Source: Sphagnum compactum (taxonomy: Eukaryota; Bryophyta; Sphagnopsida; Sphagnales). Taken from it: a DNA stretch of 64,000 bases. Each line of letters begins with the position of its first letter. Within the stretch, counting starts at the first letter, position 1. The notes below the pieces were generated by a model, which was not told the origin of the DNA, made no database searches, and worked only from the letters and a program-made list of their open reading frames with translations. The stretch is taken from NCBI GenBank assembly GCA_965153455.1, contig OZ234501.1, positions 6,820,001 through 6,884,000 on the forward strand, written 5' to 3'. Position numbers and translations under genes: made by a program. Positions 46,045 through 56,600 of this stretch are shown here, piece by piece.

Positions 46045-49000
46045 ATGCCGATGTTTGAATGCGGTGAGTTTTTTTTTTGTTGTGGACTAAATTCTTCAGG
46101 TTCTTGGCTGGTGAGGTGTTGCTTGCGAGTATGTTGTACATTAGCGTATGATCTCCAGAATCGATATCTGTAGTGTAGTGCTTGTGTGCTGGCTGGAGGG
46201 TTGCATAACTCTTTAAGTGTTGCTTTGCGCACATAAATCAGCCATCATGCCTGAGGAAGTGGCCCTCTTTTCTTTCCACTTTTAGTCTCATCCTGGAAGC
46301 GCTCCATCCAGTGCTGCAACACAGCTAATTCTGTGCATGGATTCAGGATTGCTACTACTGACAGCCCCTTGTGGCTATGGACTGCCGTTTGCTAACACGT
46401 GCACCCTTCTTTCCTCAAGTCTCTTCAGTTCTACCTAAAATCAAGAGAACTCAAAAGCGTTTGGTAGTTCTGTAAGAAAAGTTTTCGGGTGCTTATTGTG
46501 GAAGGATGTGAAGCTCCTTTTTCCCTGGTCATATTTAGGTCCCATTGTTGACTCTTCCATTCAACAGTGAACCTGAAATGGTGAAGAGTTCGAGTATGAA
46601 AGTCTAGGTCTTGTGTGCCCATGAGTCAAGTGGGCTTCAGTTGAGTCTATAGTCCTCCTACTCAGGGAGATATAAACATATGGATTGTGTGCCCACAAAG
46701 GCCATGCATTCATGTCATCTGTGTTGTTGTCAAATCCGCCTTGAGAAACTTCATGGCACCTCTTGTCAAACCAACCTGTTTTATCTGTGCAAATTTGGAA
46801 CTCCTTATTGTCAGGGGAGCTTGAAAGAAGTGCGAGTGAAGAAGAATAGTCTGAGCGAGGTCATTTGACACCATCTTCTCTAATCTGGCTGGGTACTGCC
46901 GAAGTGCAGCTTTGGAAGTATTCTGTGCTACTGCCAGAGATGGTCTTTCCTTAGAGGTCTTGCTAATTTGAAGGCCGACCTGACCAGCATAGTTACCTGG
47001 CACATTTGATCCACATAGTCAAGTTGACTACCGGGAGAAGTGTCTCCTGGCTTGAACATGAGGGTTTGAATTTAGCTCCTGAAGAGTGAGTGGGTGCCCT
47101 AAGTGCTGGGGTATTTGTGGTTATTCAGTAAGATGCATATGTAACTATCTATCCAGACTTTCTGTAATCTATTGGGTTACCTTCACTATGCTGTTGTGGA
47201 GTTGTATCTGCAATCTCAAAGATATGTTTTCCGGTGGCTTTTGTGGATGTTCAGCATCCAAGTAGTCACCAGTGGTGTGGATATGTTCAGGATGCAGTGG
47301 CTCTATCTAACGACTGCCCTCTATGGAGGTGTCTCTATGCCTTAGGTGTAGATGCACTTGCTTGTACAGTGAGAAGCTGAATGAAGCTTACCCTCACAAG
47401 CTTGTGCAGCTTGAATGAGTACACTATTGACATTTTGGATTGGCTATGTCTCTTGTGTGCCAGAATATTGATATCATGACCGAGTCTTCCTGTTTGAAAG
47501 TGAATATCAGCTCTGTTGCAGAAATTCAAAGTGAATACCAAGTTGCTATTATGGAGTTCTGTCTGCAATCCAATAGACATGTTCCTAAATGCTTTCTTGC
47601 ATTCTCAGTCAGTGATTTCTTTGAAATGTTCTGATATGTGGTGTGGATGGTGCAGCAGGGACAGAGCAGGTGAAAGCTGAGCCGATGGTTCTAGGTAGTG
47701 GAGATCTTGCTGTCTACCTGAATGACAATATGTATACAGAGGATGATATTTGCATTATCAATCCACCAAGCAAGTTTGAGTTGGGTGACGATGATCCTGA
47801 AGATACTGAGATTCCATTGTATCGTAAAGAGAGTGACCTCGGCAAGATGGATTTCAACTGGGATGACAACTTTGGCACCTTGGAGGATGTTGAGAAACTC
47901 TTCAGGTATGCAGTATACCTTAGATGTGTTGTTTTGCTGACCATAGTGCATTTTTAAGAGATTTCTCGTAGGATCAAGCCAATGCAATTTTTTTTAGTCA
48001 GGGGTATGGGATGAGGTTTGTTCTTGTGTGGAAATATTCACCTAATTATGAGAATCGTTTATGCATATCTTGGAGGCTGTTCCTTCTCCTGCTGTTGTGT
48101 GTTGCATGAGTGACTAATCTGGAACTGGTTGTTGAGCTTGCTGAGAAAGGTGTCAGAAGAAGCAGAGGTCCTGATAAGCATTGGTAAATGCAGGACGGAG
48201 TCTTCCTTTGGGCAAACATGTGAGCCCGATGGTGATGGATTGCAATGGTCCCAGGGGGCGATCTGTTCTTCTGACTTGCCAGAAAGTAATCGTGATGGAG
48301 CTGCAAATGACAAGGTGGATGCTTCAGACATGAAGCTCGAGTTTGACTCAGTTGATACTCCAACCTGTCTGTCTGACATTTCACAAGTGCCAAATGTTAA
48401 AGAGCAATGCCTTGGTACTGATGTTACTAGTAGGTCACTGCCTGCTCCTGTCCAGCTACAGCTTCCCCAACAACTGCCGGTAACTCCCCCACTTTGGTGA
48501 GAGGGAAGCATTGTAGGAATGGAAAATCTCTTTTTAAGCTTCAGTATTTTGGTGACTTGACTATGGTGTGAAGTAGACCATTCAACATTTTGTTCTTTGC
48601 AATGGGACCCGGTGCTTGAATTGACAAACAGTTTAGTGTTGCACAAAGGGACACTACATCACAATTTTCTGTTAGCCTTGATGCAGGATTTAGCAGGATC
48701 TGGACCAATGGTTAAGGGTATTGCAAATGCCATGACACCAATATGGAAATCTCAAGATGACTCAGAGGCACCTTCTGTAGTCTTTTCAAGTTCTGAAAGA
48801 GCCAGCCGGGCCCAGGTATACACAGCCCTACATTTTAGTTGCTTTGCTTGTTGCTATGCATACCTATACTTGTTTGATATGACATAATGGAGAAGTCTCA
48901 TTTGTCATTGTGGGTGTATGTTTCCACCACTATCATTTCACAGCTCTGCTTTCTTAATAAATGTGCCAGGTCCATCGTGCACGGCGGCATGCAGCAAACC

Positions 49001-51711
49001 GCAAACGCCTTGGAGGAAGGTTCAAAAGGCATCTCCACAGCCAGAAAACTGGCCAAGAAGTGCAACGTGGTCACCAGGAATGGCATCTATCTCAACTTAT
49101 GCCCTTGCAGATGCCTGTGCATTCTAATCTTAGTCTTCCATCATCGGTTAGTGTACAACCTGTTCCCTCAACAATGCAGGCAGTGGTGCAACCTTTGATG
49201 CCATATATGCCTCCTGCCTATCCCCAGCCGTTGCATCCTGTACCCACCTTGGCACCTACTCCTTCCTTCCCAGGCCAGGTTCACCAACAACCCCAGGAAA
49301 TGTACAATGGGTGTCAACAACCCTTCTCAATCCCACATCAACAACTGCATCTGAACCAACATCAGCTGAGACCATTATTAGAAGTGTCAATCCCAGTTCC
49401 TGCGAGTAGCCCAATTATGACCCCTGAGGAGAAGTTGGAGAAGCTGAGGTGGCAGCAGCAGATACAGGCAAGCTTGGCAGTTGGGCAGTTGGCGTCACAA
49501 GTAATGACATGTCTGGATGCACCTGTGCTCAGCAAATTGATTGCACAACCTCAAGAGGTGTTGGCTGCTTGTGAACCTGAACCTGAACCTGAGGTTAACA
49601 CTTTGTCTAGTAAAAACCCTGAGACTCCTCTTTCAATTGGCCAGAGTAGTGCAGGTGCCCTTCTAAATGAGGAAGATGAAACCTTGCAAGCTGCTGTACT
49701 GCACCAGCTGGAGAGCACCATGATGAAGGTAATGTATTGGGTTCTAACAACCTGCAAGGTCTTTGGATCATCACTTGACCACTTGTGAATTTAATGAAAC
49801 CACTGGATCAATCCAAAGTTCTTCTATAAACAATCCCTTGGAGTGCAGGTCTTGAACAGTTGATCAACAATGAGGTCATGTGGTGACAATACTGTTTTGG
49901 ACAAATTTATACAATGTCATGTGTATGTGTACTCAATGCTGAAATGAAATGATGGAAATTGGAAGCTTAGCCCAACTTGATCATCACTTAGCTTTATCCT
50001 TTTGTTATGCTGTTATGGGATTGTAATGTAACTGTGCTCAGAGGGTATTGCACAGTTCAAGTCAGGATTGAGCAAATTCATCTTAAGGACCTTGCATGTT
50101 GAATTTCCCAGTAGTTAGGTGAGAGTGTTCTCTCTACGCGATTATTCTTTTATCTGTGTCTGAGGAGAGCTCAATCTGAAGTTTGTCCAGTGCATCTTTT
50201 GTTCAAATGAAGCAAGTCATCCATTATATGACTCATGAGGTGTTAACAGCTCATGTTCTGAAAGGGTGATGTCATGGTAAGCAAAATGTCTGGCAGGTCT
50301 CTCAGTAGTGTCACTCTTCTCTGTGGTATACTGATCTCCTAAAGGAGATTGTCAGTCTGCAGAAATTGTTTAACTGTGTATTTTGTTTCTGCAGCTTGAG
50401 CTTGGGACCAGGTTGGACATTCGGGATGCCTTGTATCGATTGGCTGAGAGTGCAAAAAAGCGGCAATTGACCCCTGCAGATTCTGGCAACAACAGCCAGA
50501 TTTCTGGGGATACTGAAACTTCATCTGGTGCTCTGATGCCCTCCATTGGTGGTGACGCTTCATCTGGTGCTCTGATGCCCTCCATTGGTGGTGACACTTC
50601 ATCTCCACGCAGGGTTTCCAGGTGCAGTGGTTGACTTGTGTTGTCATGTATGAGCTTCAATAGTTCTAGTTCAATATGCAAAAGCATCATTCTCAAGTGG
50701 AGAAGGATGAAGTACATATGAAGAGATTTTAATCAGGATATGGGGTTAGTTTGCTGTTCAGCAGAATTGATGATCTTGACTATGGTTGAGCCTGTTTATT
50801 CTGCTGTTCATGCAGTCAGCAATCATAATATCCCGGTCATAGGTTTGCTAAATCAGTACTAGTTTTCAAATATGTGCAGAGTGGTGAACTTAAGCATGGT
50901 GGAGACTCAGACAAACTCCATTGATAGGTCAATTGCTCATTTGCTGTTCCATGAAAGGCTGCTTCAACAACCAACACTCACACCTTGCTGCAGAACTGAA
51001 ACTGACAGCTCCTTCATTTCCAGGCCTGTCCAGCCCGGTTCGGATTCACTATGGATGTGGCACTCAACAGGTTTGCCAACCGACTGGTCAGATGCTGCTG
51101 CAGCCGATTTGCTGGAAGGGATGGCTCCTGTCATGGTAAAAGGAGTTGACAATGGGTTTGCTACTTTTGCTGAAACAAGCATGCATCTGTCTCCAGTGGA
51201 TACACAGTTAGCTGCTGGTTCTCCAACAGCAATACAGTCTTCCACAGATGACTTGACCCCACCATTTGACCAGCAGAAGAACTTGTCATCTTATATACCA
51301 AATGAGAGCAATGTTCCATGTCAGCTGTTGCAACAAAGTAACATACCAAGATGTAGTATGACAGCCACTGAAATGTCCTCAGGTTCAGCCAACAAACAAG
51401 GAGAAAAACTCAGTGACAGCCCACAAGCCTCTTCTTCCCAAGGTGCTTCTAATTCTGAACAGCAAGAATGCTATGGGATGAAAAAGGGAGTTCGACCAAG
51501 CCGGTTGCAGCGTGCTGCAGGGATTGATGAACTCACCAAATATGTGGAGGAAATGGCATCACTAGGATCACCCAGGGTCAAAGATGAAAGTCTTACTATA
51601 TCAAATCCACCTCTGGTTATATCATCTGCATCTGATAAGTGGCAGCCAGCCAACCTTTTTAAAGACTCAGGTGAGGACACAGCTACAGTTGTGTATGCAG
51701 TATGTTCATGA
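46045..51711 (+). CDS. LNK: LNK-type clock coactivator (night light-inducible and clock-regulated family)
   Basis: Seven coding exons join in phase: 46,045-46,063; 47,656-47,905; 48,194-48,479; 48,687-48,815; 48,970-49,728; 50,395-50,621; 50,880-51,711 (833 aa). Every border is GT..AG. LNK hallmarks appear in family order: acidic FNWDDNFGTLEDVEKLFR (73-90) followed by a 'SSFG' block, MTPEEKLEKLRWQQQIQ (378-394), RLDIRDALYRLAESAKKRQ (near 487-505) and ETQTNSIDRSIAHLLFHE (565-582). In Arabidopsis, LNKs bind REVEILLE MYB-like factors and activate evening genes of the circadian clock; they are nuclear and have no DNA-binding domain. Here exon 5 opens with a basic segment, NRKRLGGRFKRH (238-249), that resembles the C-terminal half of a CCT domain. 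Intron 1 is 1.6 kb and holds repeat fragments. Exon 1 is only six codons and is the least certain. The last exon could also splice at GCA|GTATGT near 51,700. Confidence 0.8.
47170..47640. repeat. Dispersed repeat fragments in LNK intron 1
   Basis: 'tgttgtggagttgtatctgcaatctcaaagatatgt' (47,191) and 'gctattatggagttctgtctgcaatccaatagacatgt' (47,547) are related to each other and to 'ttgtggaggtttctctgcaatctcagagatatgt' near 53,318. The family also occurs around the Penelope-linked repeats. Confidence 0.45.
50518..50595 (+). repeat. In-frame 39-bp tandem duplication in LNK exon 6
   Basis: Two 39-bp units, 50,518-50,556 and 50,557-50,595, differ only at the first base (A versus G). They encode TSSGALMPSIGGD and ASSGALMPSIGGD. 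The near identity points to a recent event. Confidence 0.9.
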
Positions 51712-52284
51712 AGTAGGGGTTGAAAGGATGCAGTGTTTGCCACTTGTCTTTTTTATTCACTATTCTGCCACTTCACAGGTAATCAAAATGTGAAGGCTTT
51801 CTATTCTTGCTGACAGCCCCTATGCCTGCTTTCTGCCCTATATTGCTATCTTTGTCCTGTCCAAAGATCTTGTTTGCTTAAGTAAAGGAGATTATTAACC
51901 ATGGTTACAGAGGGCAAAGAACTGCCTTTGCCAAGAGATAAAAGGGTTCTATCTGTTTAAAGCTCTGTGTCCATGTCAAACATGACTATGATAAAACATA
52001 TGATAAAACATCTTTTGGTCAAGGTTCTTTACTTATGGAGAAGTTTCAAAAATCTTGATCCTCTTAGAAGTCCAGAAAATCTTGAGTAGCAATTGTGCTT
52101 GTTCCATTTCCCAAAGTTCCATGAATCCTCAATATGTGTGAATCCCATTGTTTTTGTTTTCTGTTGGTCCAGAGGTCAGCCCTTGATTCAAATGTGTTTG
52201 GGTGAAGGATAAGGACGAGGTGGAGGATAAGTGTTAGGGCTATGGAGTCCCTCCACAGCATCATGTTGCAAATGCTGCAGTTTT
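51712..52284. other. 3' region of the LNK-like gene, nothing else recognised
   Basis: Contains the presumed 3' untranslated region. No further exon with a recognised LNK motif was found. Confidence 0.4.
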
Positions 52285-52460
52285 ATCTTCTTGGCCAGAT
52301 TTTCTGATAGAAAATTGGTTCTCTCTTGTGGTCAGTCAGTTTTTAAGCAATCAGTTGGTATCCCAACGGGTACTAATTATGCAGTCATTCTAGCTAACTT
52401 CTACCTTCTTTTCCAGCCTCTCATCCTTTCTCTGTTTGTCTCGTTTCTTGAGGTCTTTGG
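52285..52460 (+). pseudogene. Penelope-like reverse transcriptase fragment (palm entry)
   Basis: The open frame reads FKQSVGIPTGTNYAVILANF near 52,345-52,405, preceded by LSCGQSVF. This is the 'QxxGIPMGTNxAPxLANLFL' block of Penelope-like reverse transcriptases, which lies just before the YxDD catalytic strand. The catalytic motif is not reached: the frame ends at 52,476, about 20 bp before a copy of the 3' repeat begins. Together with the minus-strand fragment at 18.9-19.3 kb it shows that the family has inserted at least twice here. Both are dead. Confidence 0.55.
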
Positions 52461-52479
52461 TTTTTCTTTTTCTTGATCT

Positions 52480-52640
52480 AACCAGTACTATGCCCAAATT
52501 TTTTGTTACTGCTGGTCTTGTGACAGAAACCATTGCTGGGAACTGATGAAGTCACTGGGGATATTATGGTAGACAGTCAATGCCATGCATCTTGCTGTTG
52601 AAGGTCCCTGGACATGTGTATGATTAACTCTGTTGTTGAA
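52480..52640 (+). repeat. Penelope-linked 3' repeat, copy c
   Basis: Block order is 'ctaaccagtactatg', 'ttactgctggtcttgtgacagaaac', GAACTGATGAAGTCACTGGG, 'tatggtagacagtcaatgccatgcatcttgctgttgaaggtccctggacatg', and 'tgttgttgaaactgctc'. It lies directly 3' of the reverse-transcriptase fragment. Confidence 0.65.
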
Positions 52641-53689
52641 ACTGCTCACTAATTCTGGTTTGTGGTCTGGTTTTCTCTTTCCTTTAGGGTTGGGTTTCCT
52701 ATTTTTCCTGGTTGCTGTTGGTTGCTGGTTTTTTCGGTTGGATTTAAAATATCCAGTTCATTACTGTAACCTCAGCTCCAAATTCTTCTCAGGTTGTGTT
52801 AAATCATAACTATTGAGAAATTCTCAGTACCTATGAAGATATAGTTTCACAAGTCCTCACTATGGAAATTTTATAACAGCTGAGCTAGATGTTGATTAAA
52901 CATCTTATTTAATTGATCTCTTTCTTGGATGTAAAAAGCATAATGTGTTTTCTGTAACAATTTGTCTCTTCCAGAAGCTATTGAAAGAGGTGGTACCAAA
53001 TTTTCTCCCAAGCAAGAATAGCTACTAGGCGTGTATTGAATCTTAATTGCATGGAAATCAGAAGTCCTTCATTTTGTCAAACTGAATTTCTATTCTCCCT
53101 AGCCATGGTAGTGCTTCCTACTCAGTGGCTTTCTCATGTTGACTTTATATACCTTAAAACGGTTCCAGGATCCTTTTGTCATTACCTACCTGGATAAGTG
53201 GAGTGATAACTTTTGTTTGTACAAAGTGTTATTTTGCTTCACTTTTCAACAAGATTAATTCTTGTGGCACTCATTTGACATCAAGTTTGTTAGAATCTGA
53301 AGTACCTTTGAAGTGTTATTGTGGAGGTTTCTCTGCAATCTCAGAGATATGTAAACTTGTAATCTGAACAGCAATTCTTGTTGTATTTGTTTTGGTATGG
53401 CTGGAACTGATCTAGCAGTTGCAATCTCATAGATACAATTTCTGTACTCTTTATATAAATATTACCTTTCAGATCTGAAATCTGACAAAAGTTTTTGGTA
53501 GGATGTTTTGAGTCCCATCATTTTACATAATTTTTTGGGTTTGGAGGACGGACCTTCACTCCAAATATTGTTTCGTTCAAGAGTAAGGATGAGTACAGGC
53601 TATGACATCTCTCCAAAGTTTCAAGGTTTCAGAAGTTTCAGAGTTTGTTTCTTGCCAATACTTCCTGATAGATAACTTCGGTCATCTCC
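52641..53689. other. Intergenic DNA with dispersed repeat fragments
   Basis: Contains a fragment of the repeat found in LNK intron 1 (near 53,318-53,352). No coding motif was recognised. Confidence 0.35.
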
Positions 53690-53920
53690 TTTCTCTTTTA
53701 TGTTTTTTAGAGCTAACCAGTATCATGGCTGAGTCTTCCCATCACTGCTGGCCTTCTGACAGAAACTCTACATGTTGGTTGATGTATGACATTGACCTCT
53801 ACCCTGCTGGAAGCTGATGAAGTTAGTGGGGGTGTGTCTGGTAGCTGGTCACTACCAGAAATCTTGCTGCTGATGGTCATTGGACATGGATTCGACTGTA
53901 GGTATTGTTCAAACTGCTCC
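53690..53920 (+). repeat. Penelope-linked 3' repeat, copy d
   Basis: Blocks are GAGCTAACCAGTATCATGGC, 'tgagtcttcccatcactgctggccttctgacagaaac', 'gaagctgatgaagttagtggggg', a GGTAG..CTACC mini-hairpin, 'atcttgctgctgatggtcattggacatg' and 'attgttcaaactgctc'. This is the most complete copy and can serve as the reference for the family. Confidence 0.65.
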
Positions 53921-54879
53921 TTGGTTTTTTCTATGGTTTTAATGGTTGGGTTTCCTCTTTATCATGTTCACTTTGTGGGCTGACAAACAAATCAATCCAC
54001 TGTTTGGAAATGTCATTCAAAGGAGTTCTGATGCATTCTGATTATTGATGGTCTAATGCATTACTTGTGGATCCTATTTGTGATAGTCTTGGACTTACTC
54101 TGTAAAGGTTAATAGTGCTGGTGGACAGTTTAACTATGCCCTTCCTGATTCCTTTGGTAACCTTTAATTTGCTATTTTTCTGCTGTGATGAGCCCTCTGT
54201 ATTTTTCTGTGGGGCACAGTTCTTTGGTGTTGTTTCTGCATAGAGGTATCATCAGACAAGTGATGAAGTGTGACACAATATAATCTGAGAAAAATCTCTT
54301 CATGCAATTTTCTCTCATGTACTATGATCTGCCTTCATCTTTTCAAGGATCACTTTGGAAAGTGGAAGGTTCATGAATGTGCCCATAACCTCTGTACTCT
54401 TGTGGATCTTGCAGGTATTCCAGTACCATGAATTCTGAAGGGCTTTTTCCCTGGTCCTAAATTTCCCATGGCTGTTGCATTGGAGGAGTGACATCTGTAT
54501 CTGTGAGTACTGTAAAGCCTTCTGGTCTCTGGAGACAGAGGAGTGACATCTATTTCTGCCAGTACTGCAAAGCCTTCTGGTCTCTGGAGACTTAACTCTT
54601 AACACAGTTTTTTCCTGGTCTCCTATTCATTTCACACATTGTAAAAAAAGAACCCATATCTGGAAGACAGATTATGGCTGAAAGTTGGTGAAATTTGAGG
54701 AGAGATGTGAAGATTTTGATGGCAGATTATGGTATGAGGTTTTCTTAGTTCCATGTTGTGTTCTTGGGTGTTCAATGGCTTCTGGCATGAATTGAAATCT
54801 TGGGTGTTAACACAAGATGATAGGGACAGCTCATGTGATTGCTAGCAGAAGTTTTGTATAGTTGGTGTCATCATCTGGA
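53921..54879. other. Intergenic DNA, nothing recognised except a tandem duplication
   Basis: Holds the 55-bp tandem pair at 54,483-54,592. No coding motif was recognised. Confidence 0.35.
54483..54592. repeat. Two-copy 55-bp tandem duplication
   Basis: GAGGAGTGACATCT to TCTGGTCTCTGGAGAC occurs twice without spacer (54,483-54,537 and 54,538-54,592). The copies differ at about seven positions. Confidence 0.8.
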
Positions 54880-55100
54880 GCAAGTCTGCAGCCACCCCCC
54901 AACTGTCCAGCCACCCCCCATTCTGTCCATGCAGCCCCCTATATCACCAATGCAGGTTGCAGCCACCCAATTCCAGTAAGTTCTGGAGGATGGGGCCATG
55001 GTCAGGACCAGGAGGTTTCTCAAGTTGGATTTTCAAGCTTACAAACTGATGTCATGGTGATATCAGCAGCAACACATTTACTGCTCCCTGTAGCAAACTG

Positions 55101-56459
55101 AGGCTCCAGAACTCACTCGAGAAATCAGGTTAGTCAACTGCTCCAATAGGCTCCTTAACCCTCATGGAGCTTCAGAACATTCAACTCTAGGATCTTGATT
55201 AAGCAAATTATATTGCCCAAACATACTGGGCAGGATCTTGATCAGCACATCTGTAATATATATGAGTGGGAAGTATTGAAGAAATCCAGGGTTAACTAGA
55301 GGGAAAAATAAAACTTCTGATAATGGATGTACTTCTCTGACAAATTCCATAACAAATCAAGCATGTGGTAATGTGCCTCTATCAGCACTCTGCAGTGCTA
55401 GTTCTATGTCAGTGTCTCATGAACCAACCAATCAAGACTAGGATAAGAAAAATATAAGACAAGGGATGAAGGAATTACAAATAACAATGCGAGTGAAAGA
55501 TTGTGCAAGAACTATGGTGTTGAAAGGGAACATTTTATACATTGTTGTGAAGGAGAACAGTAGAACAAGCAGTACCTTTGCAGTGAACTGCCTAAAAGTT
55601 CCCCAGCCACAGATGTGACATACAGTGCACTTGTTTCTACGTCCGATGGTGTCGACTCTTCGTCTGCTGAGCGTGCAACAGCTCCCTGCAAGTGAACTGT
55701 TCTATGGTTTGACATGATCCCTGGTGCTGAATTTTTCTCTTCTTATCTCCCCCAGTCTATTGTGGATTATCCCACCTGGTCAGAAATTGTGTCAACAAAA
55801 ACTTGCATTAGAGATACCAAGGATGGCAATTCCACATCTGAGTTATCAAAATTCGAAATTGAGCTATGAGTACTTTGCAACTGTAGTAGCACAGGATCCT
55901 TGATGCCTATTTGTGATGCTCTTTCAGGTTCTGAAAATCAGACTTGGTTCCAAGTAACCTGGACTGGATCTGGCGGTTATCAGCCAGTTGCTCTCTGGTT
56001 AGCCCCTAATTCTAGTGTTTTTCAAAAAATAAATTCCTTCAAAAGTTTCAGTTCTGGTTTGGTTCCACACATAAATGTTTCAATTATGATTCCAGAACTA
56101 GTTCTGAAAATCAGACCCAGTTCTAGTTCGGTTTTTACTAACCAGAACCAGAACTGGCAGTTCTAACCTGCGAAATTGGGTACATGTCCTACACTGCTAA
56201 GAACTTCCAGGGACAACTGTTTTTCAAACTATGCAGCAAAAAAAAGATACAGTTCTCTACGGAGGTGCCATACCAAGTTTAGCAGCCTTGTACTAACTCC
56301 AAAACTCTTATTTGCACTTTTCACTACTGATTACTGTGAGCTGGTGCATACCCTAATCATTTAGCCGCTGTCTGGAGGTTTGTCCAAACAATCCAAGTAG
56401 ACCTATAAGATTGCACTAAAAAAATCTCTGCATAGACACTTTTGAAGGTAACATGACAA
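55101..56459. other. Spacer inside the inverted duplication, nothing coding recognised
   Basis: Contains repeated 'ggttctgaaaatcagac' (55,928 and 56,098) and 'accagaaccagaactggcagttct' words near 56,140-56,165. Short frames only. Confidence 0.35.
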
Positions 56460-56600
56460 TGTGTGGTTATAACCTCGCCAGACTTGCTGAAGGTGTCTGA
56501 CCATCACCTTCTTCATCATGAATAGCAGTGATAAGCTGCCATGGTGACTTCATCAGCTCCCAGCAGTGGGGATGATATGATTCCAACCTCATTAAGTCTT
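56460..56600 (-). repeat. Penelope-linked 3' repeat, copy e (diverged)
   Basis: On minus this reads CCCACTGCTGGGAGCTGATG, then AAGTCACCATGGCAGC, then 'gaaggtgatggtcagacacc'. It keeps the GCTGATGAAGT core and the 'gatggtc' block in order and has lost the upstream GCTAACCAGTA block. Confidence 0.5.

Noticed and set aside
47691-47987. Minus-strand frame over LNK exon 2
   Set aside because: It overlaps a coding exon with correct splice borders and family motifs; the antisense frame has none.
53805-53880. Hammerhead ribozyme in the CTGATGAAGT core of the Penelope-linked repeat
   Set aside because: CTGATGA is present in all copies and Penelope elements can carry hammerheads. But a GAAA at the right distance after a closed stem II is missing in most copies, and only one copy has a GAAA about 38 bases on. 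The fold is not conserved, so the match is not supported.
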